A DNA stretch of 64,000 nt from Thalassotalea sp. G2M2-11 (GCF_017168195.1 NZ_JADNYL010000002.1:496001-560000); one strand, 5' to 3'; positions 17,796 to 27,018 are shown, counted from the first letter of the stretch. The notes: a model not told the origin generated them from the letters alone. Numbers and translations: made by a program.

Positions 17796-18488
17796 TTAAA
17801 TTAAACTAGTATCGATAAACAAGTGCTCAAGTAAGCTAGCTACTTGTTTATCACTATCTTTAAAGCTAATTCCTACGTTGACTCGCCCTTTAATATTACG
17901 GCTATTACAAACCACAGCAGGGATGCGCATCTCACCGATTGCATAATGAGAGATACAGACAAACACTTCACGTTGTTTGACTAACGTTGATGCATTTTCT
18001 GCTTTAAAGGTAAAGCCACATCCTTTTAACGATAAGTCTGCAATAATGCCGTTAATTTTAACATTACTTTTAGCTGGTTCATCTAAAGAGATTGCTGCCG
18101 GTAAATGCGTGGTAATACGTTGATGTGTTCTCAGTTGCCTGTTTTCAATTTTTTCAGGATAAGATAATATGATAAATTTCTCAGGCGCTAACGTAATATG
18201 ACGAATACTTGACTTAAAAGCAAAGCAACAGCCTTTATCTCCTTCAAGCAAATAGCGCACAACAGCAACATTCCCTTCCACTAATACATCATTGTATTGT
18301 TTAGGAGTTACCACATTGGGATATTTCAAAATAATATACTTGCCCTGCTCATAACCCACTAACACTAGCTTTAATCGAACTTGAACTGGATGATTGATTT
18401 GTAAATCAACTGTTTGACCGGGCATTAGCTCAAAAAGGTCCTGAACCTTTTCTGCTTGTGATAATGGTTGCAATGCAATATCAGACAT
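17796..18488 (-). CDS. PilZ-domain c-di-GMP-binding protein, YcgR-like architecture
   Basis: A 230-residue protein. Residues about 20-110 form a YcgR-type N-terminal beta domain (GQTVDLQINHPVQVRLKLVLVGYEQGKYIILKYP). A C-terminal PilZ domain follows with both c-di-GMP motifs: RxxxR as R120-THQ-R124, and (D/N)xSxxG as ADLSLKGCGF near 154. Such proteins act as c-di-GMP receivers that slow flagellar rotation or steer surface behaviour; the exact role here is inferred. ATG 18488 has AAGGA six nt upstream. An ATG two codons earlier would abut the ribosome site, so I rejected it. Confidence 0.88.
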   Translation of the reverse strand: MSDIALQPLSQAEKVQDLFELMPGQTVDLQINHPVQVRLKLVLVGYEQGKYIILKYPNVVTPKQYNDVLVEGNVAVVRYLLEGDKGCCFAFKSSIRHITLAPEKFIILSYPEKIENRQLRTHQRITTHLPAAISLDEPAKSNVKINGIIADLSLKGCGFTFKAENASTLVKQREVFVCISHYAIGEMRIPAVVCNSRNIKGRVNVGISFKDSDKQVASLLEHLFIDTSLI

Positions 18489-18700
18489 CTGCATTCCTTA
18501 ATTATGGCTACCTCACCATATTAACAAGAGAAAAAAATATAACAACATCTATTAAACAAACCAACCTTAGACCATTCACAATAGTTACAAAGAAAGCTTT
18601 TCTCTATAAAAATAAGTATGAATAACAAAATATATCAAATATTTAGCTGAATACTGTATCACTTAGGTTGACGAATAAAAGGGGGTAGGAATAAGTTGTG

Positions 18701-18812
18701 GTGGTAACCCAATCAGCCACACTCCGGCACATGAGTCGTCTGCTGCGGTTGCTTCCTTCCGGACCTGGCCGAGTTCACAGAGTATCATTGCGAAGGGACC
18801 GAAGGGGTCACC
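18701..18812 (-). ncRNA. ffs: Signal recognition particle RNA (4.5S RNA, small bacterial type)
   Basis: On the minus strand the region contains the SRP domain IV core: CAGGTCCGGAAGGAAGCA with GGAA tetraloop closure and the asymmetric AGCAACCGCAGCAGA side. The ends GGTGACCC and GGGTTACC pair to close one long hairpin of about 112 nt. It pairs with Ffh protein for co-translational membrane targeting. End coordinates are set by the terminal stem and may be off by a few bases. Confidence 0.95.
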
Positions 18813-18886
18813 ATAATGATGCTAAATCTTCTAGCGGCGTGATTATCGCTAATCGGTAGAGGCGATGCAAGTAGTTCCCACACAAA

Positions 18887-19468
18887 TCAAACCAAGTGAG
18901 GATTTTTTGCACAAACCCCAGCATATAATGACTTAATTTGGCTCAGAGAACCGTCAATATCATCACTGACTTGCTGAGCACTCATAATAGTCACTTCTTT
19001 TTTACTAAAATCTAAGCTGATGGGTACAACTGGCACCTTAGCTTGTTGAGCAATGTGTAAGAAGCCCTTTTTCCATTCCACCGTTTTACTTCGTGTTCCT
19101 TCTGGAGCAAGACCTAATATCATTTTGTCGCTACGATTGAATAAGGTCACCATTTGCCCAACAATACCATGTGGGTGCGAACGATCGATACCAACTCCAC
19201 CAAGCTTTTCCAGCAACCACTTAAATGGGCCGATAAAAATACTTTTCTTACCCAAAAAAGTTACCCTAATATTCAAGGAAAACATCACTAACAAGCCAAT
19301 AATAAAATCCCAATTAGAAGTATGGGGAGCAACAATAATCACAAATTTGCTTTGTTTAGGCAATTGCCCTTTTATCTGCCAATGAGAAAGCGATAATAAC
19401 TTTTTTGCACACCAATTCAGCACAACAAAATTATTTCTAGGCAGCTGTTCAGGTACGTAAGGCAACAA
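18887..19468 (-). CDS. PlsC-type 1-acyl-glycerol-3-phosphate acyltransferase family protein
   Basis: A 193-residue acyltransferase. The catalytic motif H-x4-D is HTSNWD (about residue 50) and the substrate motif PEGTRS lies near 123. KKGFLHIAQQAKVPVVPI is also typical. The family transfers acyl chains from acyl-ACP or acyl-CoA to lysophospholipids at the inner membrane. This short branch, without obvious transmembrane helices, is distinct from PlsC proper, so the true acceptor is unknown. The gene starts 5 bp after a DUF3014 gene and probably shares its transcript. 4.5S RNA follows downstream on the same strand. Confidence 0.85.
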   Translation of the reverse strand: MLPYVPEQLPRNNFVVLNWCAKKLLSLSHWQIKGQLPKQSKFVIIVAPHTSNWDFIIGLLVMFSLNIRVTFLGKKSIFIGPFKWLLEKLGGVGIDRSHPHGIVGQMVTLFNRSDKMILGLAPEGTRSKTVEWKKGFLHIAQQAKVPVVPISLDFSKKEVTIMSAQQVSDDIDGSLSQIKSLYAGVCAKNPHLV

Positions 19469-19473
19469 TAAGG

Positions 19474-20343
19474 TTAATCCCGTTCTCTGGATATTTTTTC
19501 ATTAAGTTCGAGAAGCACGGATTTAATAACCAATAAATTCTCTTTGCCTAGTCTCAGCATTAATTTATCCGCATCATCCAAGTTTTCAATGTCTTGATCT
19601 TTATACTGATACATAACACTTGGACGGACTAACTCTAAACGCTCTTTTGGTATTTCCATATCAAGTACCTTAGTGATAGCGTCTTGCAATATGTCAGTGA
19701 AATCTTCATCTGGATAACCTAATTCCCGATATGCTTCATCCACTAGAGGTTTCAACTCATAATACCAACTCACCAGAGTTTCACTATCTACTGAACGTAA
19801 TAAATCAACGTATAAACTAAAACGACGAGATGATGTTTCATCCCATTTGAGTACGACTTCATCATTTTCATTTATTTCTTTCGCGCTAAAAGCACTATTA
19901 GGCTTAATTAACGGGCTATGTTCATAGGCGACAATGCCTTGCGAAAAGTTATCCGTAAAAACGACAAAACGGCGGATCATATCGTCATCAATGACCAACT
20001 TTAACAATTCTTTTCGCCAAGTGATTGAAGGCAACTTCTCTTTTAACCAATCATCACTTTCATCTAAGGTTGGCAGTAATGGCTCTGGCTCTGTGGTTGT
20101 CTCTGTTTCTGGTAATCGTGCATCCGGCAGTTGGTCAAGGTCAACCTCTGGCTCAGCAGGTTCAGGTAGAGGCTCTGGTTCAACCGGTGCAGGATCAATA
20201 TATTCAACAACTTTAGGTTCCTCAATGGTTGGCTTTTTAGGCGGCTCTTGCATAATGTAATAAGCAACAATACCAGCAATGGCTAGGACAATAATGCCAG
20301 CGATTAACCACCAAGAAGTTGAAGTAGACTGATTATTTTCCAT
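19474..20343 (-). CDS. DUF3014 family membrane-anchored protein
   Basis: A 289-residue protein. One N-terminal membrane helix (WWLIAGIIVLAIAGIVAYYI, about 11-31) is followed by a Pro/Glu-rich linker (about 32-90, many PEPE repeats) and a folded C-terminal domain (SDDWLKEKLP, RRFVVFTDNFSQG, YYELKPLVDEAYRELGYP) that matches DUF3014. It is probably anchored in the inner membrane with its domain in the periplasm. No function is established. It is translated 5 bp before the acyltransferase gene, so a role at the envelope is a reasonable guess. Confidence 0.8.
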   Translation of the reverse strand: MENNQSTSTSWWLIAGIIVLAIAGIVAYYIMQEPPKKPTIEEPKVVEYIDPAPVEPEPLPEPAEPEVDLDQLPDARLPETETTTEPEPLLPTLDESDDWLKEKLPSITWRKELLKLVIDDDMIRRFVVFTDNFSQGIVAYEHSPLIKPNSAFSAKEINENDEVVLKWDETSSRRFSLYVDLLRSVDSETLVSWYYELKPLVDEAYRELGYPDEDFTDILQDAITKVLDMEIPKERLELVRPSVMYQYKDQDIENLDDADKLMLRLGKENLLVIKSVLLELNEKISRERD

Positions 20344-20478
20344 ACTAACCTTAATTTAACAACACGAGGAAAGAAAAACTTTACACCTTAAAAGCTATAA
20401 CTCTATTGCAACGCTTTTTCAGCTCAGTTGCAAGTGAGAATTTATCATTTGATACAATTTATTGTGCGACATCATATT

Positions 20479-20502
20479 CCCCGTTTATCTCCTGAAACGG
20501 GG
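20479..20502 (-). terminator. Hairpin downstream of maiA (possible terminator)
   Basis: Perfect 8-bp stem CCCCGTTT/AAACGGGG with an 8-nt loop, 16 nt past the maiA stop. It lacks a T run on the minus strand, so termination is uncertain. Confidence 0.45.
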
Positions 20503-20517
20503 TATGAAAAGTAGTCA

Positions 20518-21156
20518 TTATACCGCATCACTTTGATTTTCTGGCAACGCTTTGATAAATGCGGGCAACTGGTTACAACGTTCAACGATGGCGGTAATTA
20601 ATGGATAAGGTCTCATATCCAACTTAAAGCGGTTTGCATTATACACTTGAGCAACCAAACAAATATCCGCTAACGTTACTGTATCACCAAAGCAATATTG
20701 GCCACTTGTATGCACCAGCTTTTGTTCAAATGCAGTAAAGCCTTTATCCATCCAGTGGTGAATCCAAGTAAGCTTTTTATCATCTGAAACATTTAATTCA
20801 TTGGTTAGATATTGCTGAACTCGCAAGTTATTGACAGGATGGACTTCACAAGCAAGATCTAAAGCCAATGCTTGTACCTGAGCTTTTTCTTCAATTGTCT
20901 CGGGATATAACGAAATACTTGGGTATTTAGCTTCCAAATAATCAATAATTGCGAGCGATTGATTTAATGTGACATCACCATCAACTAAAGTTGGCACTAG
21001 ATGTGTGGGATTCAGTTGAGTGTATGCTAATGAGTGCTGTTCTCCACCATCTTTGACTAAATGCACCGCAACAGAGTCAAATTCAAGCGCTTTAAGGTGT
21101 AAAGCAATACGTACTCGATATGCAGCAGATGAGCGCCAATAACCATATAGTTTCAT
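20518..21156 (-). CDS. maiA: Maleylacetoacetate isomerase (zeta-class GST)
   Basis: A 212-residue zeta-class glutathione transferase that isomerises maleylacetoacetate to fumarylacetoacetate in tyrosine breakdown through homogentisate. The thioredoxin-like domain starts MKLYGYWRSSAAYRVRIAL. The glutathione-site Ser pair is present, but the usual SSCSWR is SSAAYR. NPTHLVPTLVDGD and LNQSLAIIDYLE follow, then the helical domain with FGDTVTLADICLVAQVYNANRF. It sits downstream of tyrR and near phhAB, which feed the same pathway. hmgA and fahA are not in the window. Confidence 0.9.
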   Translation of the reverse strand: MKLYGYWRSSAAYRVRIALHLKALEFDSVAVHLVKDGGEQHSLAYTQLNPTHLVPTLVDGDVTLNQSLAIIDYLEAKYPSISLYPETIEEKAQVQALALDLACEVHPVNNLRVQQYLTNELNVSDDKKLTWIHHWMDKGFTAFEQKLVHTSGQYCFGDTVTLADICLVAQVYNANRFKLDMRPYPLITAIVERCNQLPAFIKALPENQSDAV

Positions 21157-21285
21157 AAAATTTCTCTAAAATTTAAAAGTATGCAAATGCTAAAACAAGT
21201 ATGAGTAAACACCAACAGCCCAGTCAAATTAACTAACAAGTAGCGTGTTATTGATTGTTTACGTCACGCTTTTTATTCTTTCTTA

Positions 21286-22836
21286 CTAAATTTTAACGGT
21301 TTTCTTATTGATGTCGTATTCCCGTAATTTATTGGCAATAGCGGTATGACTTAACCCTAACTTTTTCGCTAATTGTCGAGTACTCGGATAAGCAGGATAT
21401 AATTTTCTCAATAGATCCGCCTCGAAGCCTTTAACAGCAGCATCTAAAGTGCCTTCAAATTCTTGTTCTAAATAACCATGTTCTCGGGTATAAGCAGGTA
21501 ACTGCAAATGACTTGTTGCTATTTCATTCCCTTCCATTAAAGAGACTGCTCTAAGTAAAACATTTTCTAATTGCCTAACATTGCCCGGCCATGGGTAATG
21601 CTCAATAAAATCGCGACAATCATCTGACATATGTATCGCTGACTTACCAATTCGCTGTCCATATTTGGCAATGAAAAATTCAGCTAATGGGATAATATCG
21701 GTTCTTCTCTCACGTAATGAGGGAATATTTAATCCCAGTACGTTCAAACGATAATAGAGATCTTCTCTAAACTCTCCTTGAGAAACCATGGCCAACAGAT
21801 CATGATTAGTCGAACCAATGATCCTGACATTAACCGTGATCTCGCGTTCATCATCAACGCGCCTAAAATTACCGTCTTGAATTACTCGTAATAATTTAGT
21901 TTGCAATTTTGGCGACATTTCCCCCACTTCATCAAGAAAAATAGTGCCGCCATTTGCCAATTCAAATAGGCCTTTTTTACTATTGGGGCTATTCTCTGCA
22001 CCTGAGCCAAATAACTCGGTTTCAGCAGCTTCATCGGGCAATGATGCACAGTTTAATGTCATGAAAGGGGCTTTCGCTCGATCACTTGCAGCATGACAAG
22101 CATGAGCAATAAGCTCTTTGCCAGTGCCAGTTTCGCCAACTAATAACATGGACGAATCAAGTTGTGCCATACGCTTAGCTTCCCGGATCACTTTACGCAT
22201 TGCGCCGCTATTGGCATGGATGCCAGCAAAGTTATTTTCATTGGCTTGCTTAAAGGCACTGATCTGTTGCCCAAGCCTTGCTTCTGATTTCAAAATCAGT
22301 ACCGCACCCGCTAAAATTGCTTTTCCAGAAGCATCATTGACATGAATCGGCAAAATATCTGCAACATAATCATCATCAACAAACTTAATACGGCGAGTTT
22401 GCGCTAAGACTTCATCCCCTTCCAGCCAACGATTAAAGTTAAACCCTTTTAGCCACTGACCGACATGCTCACCAACAATAGATTCTTCGTCACAACCAAT
22501 CAAATTGGCACTAACATTATTAACGATACGTATTTGACCTTTAGCATCGATAGAAACAAAGGGATCGGGGAAGGTTTTAATTAAGGTCGACAACTCATTT
22601 TGTTCACGCTCTGAAGGCATATAAGGCGTGGTTTTTACATCGAATACCCCTTCAATCAAACGCAACTTTGGCATAAAGCTTTGCAGTTCAGAAAAGTCCA
22701 AATCAGGAATATTTATAAAAATTTTACCCGGCTGTTTGAGCTCAATCCCTCTGAGATCTATCGCTCGTTCAACAAAAATACTTAATACATCTTGGGCAAT
22801 CCCTACTCGGTCATGACAACCTATTTCTAAACGCAT
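21286..22836 (-). CDS. tyrR: Transcriptional regulator TyrR
   Basis: A 516-residue aromatic-amino-acid regulator. Domains in order: ACT-like ligand domain (about 1-75, MRLEIGCHDRVGIAQDVL), PAS (about 80-190), AAA+ domain (Walker A GETGTGKE near 234, FLDEVGEMSPKLQTKLLRV), and C-terminal helix-turn-helix (STRQLAKKLGLSHTAIANKLREY). The sigma-54-contact GAFTGA loop is absent (GSGAENSPNSKKG instead), as in E. coli TyrR, so it is expected to act on sigma-70 promoters. The length equals E. coli TyrR (513) within a few residues. A perfect TyrR box 38 bp upstream suggests autoregulation. Confidence 0.96.
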   Translation of the reverse strand: MRLEIGCHDRVGIAQDVLSIFVERAIDLRGIELKQPGKIFINIPDLDFSELQSFMPKLRLIEGVFDVKTTPYMPSEREQNELSTLIKTFPDPFVSIDAKGQIRIVNNVSANLIGCDEESIVGEHVGQWLKGFNFNRWLEGDEVLAQTRRIKFVDDDYVADILPIHVNDASGKAILAGAVLILKSEARLGQQISAFKQANENNFAGIHANSGAMRKVIREAKRMAQLDSSMLLVGETGTGKELIAHACHAASDRAKAPFMTLNCASLPDEAAETELFGSGAENSPNSKKGLFELANGGTIFLDEVGEMSPKLQTKLLRVIQDGNFRRVDDEREITVNVRIIGSTNHDLLAMVSQGEFREDLYYRLNVLGLNIPSLRERRTDIIPLAEFFIAKYGQRIGKSAIHMSDDCRDFIEHYPWPGNVRQLENVLLRAVSLMEGNEIATSHLQLPAYTREHGYLEQEFEGTLDAAVKGFEADLLRKLYPAYPSTRQLAKKLGLSHTAIANKLREYDINKKTVKI

Positions 22837-22874
22837 TTATTGTTAACCTTTTCATTTTATAACCAACACTCTAT

Positions 22875-22892
22875 TGTAAACTATATTTTACA
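22875..22892. promoter_or_regulatory. TyrR box upstream of tyrR
   Basis: TGTAAA-CTATAT-TTTACA matches the strong TyrR box consensus TGTAAA-N6-TTTACA at all 12 defined positions. It lies 38 bp before the tyrR start codon, in promoter position, as expected for autorepression. The terminator of phhB lies next to it. Confidence 0.85.
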
Positions 22893-22898
22893 ACAAAA

Positions 22899-22924
22899 AA
22901 AACCCCCTAGTGGTAGGAGGTTTT
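22899..22924 (-). terminator. Rho-independent terminator after phhB
   Basis: Stem AAAACC-c-CCTA/TAGG-a-GGTTTT (one internal mismatch) with loop GTGG, followed on the minus strand by eight T. It separates phhAB from the tyrR promoter. Confidence 0.85.
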
Positions 22925-22991
22925 AGTTAATAAATGTAATAAAATGTAACGCTAAGCTTGTACGCTTTTAGAAGATGGGAGCTTTGTTTAA

Positions 22992-23330
22992 CTACAACAG
23001 CTCATCTGTTTTAGCGGCACAAATAAAGTCATTCTTATGTAAGCCTTTAATTGCATGCGACCACCAAGTGACCGTGACTTTACCCCACTCTAATAAAATT
23101 GCCGGATGATGAAATTCGGCTTCAGCCAATTCAGACACTTTATTAGCAAAGGCCCATGCCTGCTTATAATTCTTAAACTTGTAGACACGTTCAAGCATCA
23201 TAATACCATCACGGACTTCAGGTACCCAATCAGGTATTTGCGCCATTAATTGTTGTAACTCTTCTTCTGTGACTTTCGGTGCGTCCGCATGACATGCTTC
23301 ACACTGTTGCCCTGATAATTGAGAACTCAT
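22992..23330 (-). CDS. phhB: 4a-hydroxytetrahydrobiopterin dehydratase (pterin carbinolamine dehydratase)
   Basis: A 112-residue enzyme that regenerates the pterin cofactor after phenylalanine hydroxylation. It has the family core [43 protein letters not shown] in pieces, with the catalytic His pair in EFHHP and the third His in WWSH. A short N-terminal CxxC-type segment (CEACHADAP) is typical of gammaproteobacterial PhhB. It follows phhA by 9 bp, so the two are one operon, and a terminator follows it. Confidence 0.95.
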   Translation of the reverse strand: MSSQLSGQQCEACHADAPKVTEEELQQLMAQIPDWVPEVRDGIMMLERVYKFKNYKQAWAFANKVSELAEAEFHHPAILLEWGKVTVTWWSHAIKGLHKNDFICAAKTDELL

Positions 23331-23339
23331 AATACTTCC

Positions 23340-24161
23340 TTAACTTGCTATTTTTGATTCTTTTGGAGGAAACTTGGCTTCAAATAATCCAAGCGATTTT
23401 GCTTGTTCAACCATCGCCATGATCTCTTCGATTTCATGCTCTCTAATGAGATCTAAATCACTGACTTTGGTTAATGTATAGTATATCGGTTGCATAATAT
23501 CGATACGATAAGGTGTTCTTAATACATCTATTGGATTTGACACATCCAATGATTTTCTTTCAACCGTAGGGTCATTCAAGGCGTAGTCAGTTTCACTGGG
23601 TGATGATAATATGCCTCCGCCATAAACTCGTAAGCCTTGTGGCGTATCTAATAAACCAAATTCGACAGTAAACCAATATAAACGCGCTAAAAATACCCGT
23701 TGTTCTTTGCTAGCGTGAAGCCCCATTTTGCCATAGGCTTCGGTGTAATTAGCAAATGAAGGGTTAGTTAATAATGGGCAATGACCAAATATTTCATGAA
23801 AAATATCCGGCTCTTGCAAATAATCAAATTCTTCCCGAGTACGAATGAAGGTTGCCACGGGAAATTTCTTTTCTGAGAGTAACCTGAAAAATTCACCAAA
23901 GCCAATAAGTGCTGGTACTGGCTCACATTGCCATCCAGTGGTTTTACGTAAAACTTCACTCACTTCCTCTAATTGCGGAATTCTATCTACTGGAAGGTTT
24001 AGCTTTTCTAACCCCTCAATGTACTCATCACAAGCCGTCCCCTGAATACAGGAAAGCTGACGGGTGATCAACTCTTGCCATATCTGATTTTCTTCTTCAG
24101 ACCAATCAATAATGCCATTTTCATTTGGCACTCTTGATACATATTTTGTCGCTTTTGCCAT
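23340..24161 (-). CDS. phhA: Phenylalanine-4-hydroxylase
   Basis: A 273-residue, non-haem iron, tetrahydropterin-dependent monooxygenase that converts phenylalanine to tyrosine. The iron ligands are visible: two His in DIFHEIFGHCPLL (about 136-141) and Glu in WFTVEFGLL (about 182). VYGGGILSSPSE completes the active site. It lacks the regulatory ACT domain of the animal enzyme, as bacterial forms do. Together with phhB, tyrR and maiA it forms an aromatic-catabolism cluster. Degenerate TyrR-like half-sites occur about 200 bp upstream. Confidence 0.96.
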   Translation of the reverse strand: MAKATKYVSRVPNENGIIDWSEEENQIWQELITRQLSCIQGTACDEYIEGLEKLNLPVDRIPQLEEVSEVLRKTTGWQCEPVPALIGFGEFFRLLSEKKFPVATFIRTREEFDYLQEPDIFHEIFGHCPLLTNPSFANYTEAYGKMGLHASKEQRVFLARLYWFTVEFGLLDTPQGLRVYGGGILSSPSETDYALNDPTVERKSLDVSNPIDVLRTPYRIDIMQPIYYTLTKVSDLDLIREHEIEEIMAMVEQAKSLGLFEAKFPPKESKIAS

Positions 24162-24352
24162 GCTGTTAACCTTATAAACTACTCAGCTAATAACACTTGA
24201 TCACTTAAATTATTATCATTTATGTAAAATGTGATAAGCGTTAACAACTAAAACTCTGTGTAGCACTGCTACCTTGATAACTTCATAATAAGCTAAGCGT
24301 GAGGCAATAACACCAAACAAAATTTGGTCACTTTATGAACAGCATGATTTTT

Positions 24353-24382
24353 TGTATAAATATATTTCCATTAAATTTTACA
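24353..24382. promoter_or_regulatory. Degenerate TyrR-like boxes between phhA and ycjF
   Basis: TGTATA-N6-TTTCCA (10 of 12 consensus bases) at 24353-24370, with a further TTTACA six bases on at 24377-24382. It lies about 190 bp upstream of phhA, so TyrR control of phhAB is plausible. The region is AT-rich, so this is weak. Confidence 0.3.
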
Positions 24383-24458
24383 AAAAACACAAAAACTTTT
24401 AAATTTAATAACTTAGTTAAGACTATTAGCTAATTTACTTGGGATATTCAGCATTAAA

Positions 24459-25472
24459 TCACTGATTTTTATTCGCTAGCTGCTTAATTTGCCCAATAAT
24501 TTGTTTTCGAACATCTTTTAACTTAGGCGATTGCTGATCAAAAGGGATAGGACGACAAAGGGTCATCGCTTTTAATCCTAATCGAGCAGTCAACATACCT
24601 GCACCAAGCCCTTGAGCAAGTCTGGCTGACAACTTGCCAAGTAAATCTGCACCAAGTAAATCACTCCCCAGATCAGCGATAAGTTCACTAGCACCAGCAT
24701 AGAGCATGTTAATAAATACTTGCTTGATCAGCTTTATTCGAGACCAATAGCTCAATCGCAAACCATATAAATGCGCAATCTCGTCGATCATTTTAAGGTT
24801 GCGCCAAAACATTAATAACATGTCAATAATGGCAATAGGGCTTAACGCGACTATCACCACCGATTCAGTGGAATATTTACTCACTTTTTCAAGTGCTTTT
24901 TTGTCAACCTTCGACAATACTTGCTTGGAAAACAGCTGCAATACTTCCTCATTAGAGAGCTCTTTTTGAACCGTTTGTTGCCACTGTTTTTCCTGCTCAG
25001 ATAATAAATCAACGGGTAGTTGTGCTGCGATCTCACGACATAAGGTTTCTGCGCTACGTTGACTAGTTATAGTCGCATTTTCATTGACCTGTTGTTTTAA
25101 TTTTTCTCGACGTTTTAATTGCCTTAGCCCTTGATACTCTCGTAGTGCACTACTGCCTACTATCAAGGAAAGTATCAATAATAACGCGCCGTATAAGCTC
25201 GCAATGATAGGTTCTTGATTAAAGCCTAAGATAAAAAATTCAACCGTTTCGATGATCACTAAAACAGCTAACAAACTGATGGCAATACGCCATAACCACG
25301 ACGGTTTGTTCGGCATGTCGACATCAGCAGGGACTTGCGGTTCAACTTCATTCAACTCATCATTTTCAATAAAAACTTGTTCTTCTATCACCACTGGTTG
25401 CTGATCTGAGTCAAGTGTATTTAGCTCATCAAATAATATTTGTTGCTCGGGCTTGTCTTTTAAATCACTCAT
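24459..25472 (-). CDS. ycjF: YcjF/UPF0283 (TIGR01620, DUF697-type) membrane protein
   Basis: A 337-residue inner-membrane protein. An acidic N-terminal tail (about 1-55) is followed by two closely spaced membrane helices (LWRIAISLLAVLVIIETVEFFILG and IIASLYGALLLILSLIVGS), a charged helical stretch, then the family block VVIVALSPIAIIDMLLMFWRNLKMIDEIAHLYG. Function is unknown. In many gammaproteobacteria it is paired with ycjX next to psp and tyrR, exactly as here. Its ATG overlaps the ycjX stop (ATGA), so translation is coupled. Confidence 0.92.
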   Translation of the reverse strand: MSDLKDKPEQQILFDELNTLDSDQQPVVIEEQVFIENDELNEVEPQVPADVDMPNKPSWLWRIAISLLAVLVIIETVEFFILGFNQEPIIASLYGALLLILSLIVGSSALREYQGLRQLKRREKLKQQVNENATITSQRSAETLCREIAAQLPVDLLSEQEKQWQQTVQKELSNEEVLQLFSKQVLSKVDKKALEKVSKYSTESVVIVALSPIAIIDMLLMFWRNLKMIDEIAHLYGLRLSYWSRIKLIKQVFINMLYAGASELIADLGSDLLGADLLGKLSARLAQGLGAGMLTARLGLKAMTLCRPIPFDQQSPKLKDVRKQIIGQIKQLANKNQ

Positions 25473-26899
25473 GTCATTTTATCTCCCAACAAAAACTCAA
25501 ACACCTGATCCATTCTTAGGTGAGGTAACGTATGATGTGTTGAAACTGTCTCTAAGGGGGCAAAAGACAGATAGTTAAAAGACTTCTCTTGCCAATAGCT
25601 TGCCTTAGGAATAGTCGATGGTACAGCACCAGGAAATAAGGTAACTAATTTGTTATCAGCGAGTGCTTTGCCTTGTATCACAGGAATATTTTTACCCTGA
25701 TATTTCCCCTGCCCTGCTTTAGTTGCTTTTACCGAGGCAATGGCCTGAGTCGACATCTTAATTTCATCAAAACTGAGTTGATGTTTAGTTTGATGAACGA
25801 GTTGATCCAATAACGACATTAAATGTTGGTGTTGCTCTGGCGTGACATGATCGGCTTTAGTAGCTGCAAATAACAATTTGTCAATTTTCGGGGAAAAAAG
25901 GCGCGTTAACATATCAGACTTCCCGTAATCAAAGCTTTTCATGATTAAGTTGAGCGCTTGTTGCAAATCATTAAAACTATCTTGTCCTGCATTTAGCGGC
26001 GTTAAGCAATCAGCCAAGATGATTTGCCGATCAAAGTTAACAAAATGCTGTTTATAAAATGCTTTAACCACACGCTCTTTATATTCAAGGTATCGCGCAC
26101 GCAGCATACCAATTAAGGTATCATCTCCGGCACTTTGATAATCATCAATATTGATCTGAGCAAATTCTGTAAATGGAAAGAACTGTAATATCGGTGCTCC
26201 AGCTAAATCTCCGGGTAAAATAAACCGCCCCGGTTGGATAACGGACAAGCCTAATTCATGCCGATAATGTAACAGTAATTGTGTATATTCTTGCGACAAA
26301 CTTGCCAGTTTCTCTTCATCTACTGGCTCAAAAGGGTCTAACTCAGCAACTTTTGTTAAAAATCCTTGCGCTTGCTTGGCACGAAGTGGTTGCTGCAAAA
26401 GTTCAGTAGTCGCCTCGCTCCATTGCTCAAACGTTTGATCTAATAAAGGCAAATCAAGTAACCACTCGCCTGGATAATCAGTAATATCAACATATAAAGT
26501 AACGGTATCAGTGGCATACTTGAGCAATGAATTTTCTGGCTGATATCGTATCGCCAATCGAAGTTCACTTATCCCTTGAGTTGGCTCTGGCCAACTTGGA
26601 GGTTCATTGCTAAAAGCTGCCATGGCCTTGTCATATTCAAAACGCGCGATATGTAAATTTTTCTGAGGTACGCGTTTGGCCGCAATAAATCGCCCTTGAT
26701 GAATAGCGGAGAAAAAATCTAATTGCGATTGGCTGTTCTCATTGACTAACTGATTAACGAATGAAGTAATAAAGGCCGTTTTTCCACTGCGGCTTAAACC
26801 CGTAACCGCGAGGTTGATATGTTTATCTAAGGTTCTATTTACCAAATCATTGGTTTTCTGTTTAAGCCGTTCAATGGTTTCTTTATTGATCAACGCCAT
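25469..26899 (-). CDS. ycjX: YcjX family P-loop ATPase/GTPase-like protein (DUF463)
   Basis: A 476-residue P-loop protein. Walker A is GLSRSGKTAF (about 36-45), followed by ITDYPGEWLLDLPLL, PGRFILPGDLAGAP, NFDRQIILADCL and LLFAATKADHV, all closely matching E. coli YcjX. Its job is unclear; synteny and heat-shock/psp co-occurrence in relatives suggest envelope stress. ATG 26899 gives the family length. An in-frame ATG 8 codons earlier (26923) and a TTG at 26929 have no ribosome site. The psp terminator lies between pspC and this gene, so it probably has its own promoter. Confidence 0.92.
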   Translation of the reverse strand: MALINKETIERLKQKTNDLVNRTLDKHINLAVTGLSRSGKTAFITSFVNQLVNENSQSQLDFFSAIHQGRFIAAKRVPQKNLHIARFEYDKAMAAFSNEPPSWPEPTQGISELRLAIRYQPENSLLKYATDTVTLYVDITDYPGEWLLDLPLLDQTFEQWSEATTELLQQPLRAKQAQGFLTKVAELDPFEPVDEEKLASLSQEYTQLLLHYRHELGLSVIQPGRFILPGDLAGAPILQFFPFTEFAQINIDDYQSAGDDTLIGMLRARYLEYKERVVKAFYKQHFVNFDRQIILADCLTPLNAGQDSFNDLQQALNLIMKSFDYGKSDMLTRLFSPKIDKLLFAATKADHVTPEQHQHLMSLLDQLVHQTKHQLSFDEIKMSTQAIASVKATKAGQGKYQGKNIPVIQGKALADNKLVTLFPGAVPSTIPKASYWQEKSFNYLSFAPLETVSTHHTLPHLRMDQVFEFLLGDKMT

Positions 26900-27018
26900 A
26901 AATAATACTTGCTCTGTTACCATTGCCAAAAGACAAATCTAATCGCCATATTAACGATTATTTTCTAAATTTTACAGTGTTTTAACTAATCAGCCTGCAA
27001 AATAATAATATGCACAAA

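Noticed and set aside
24162-24330. Sigma-54 promoter for phhA
   Set aside because: No GG-N10-GC element with acceptable flanks was found; GGTAGCAGTGCTAC looked similar but the -12 GC is missing.
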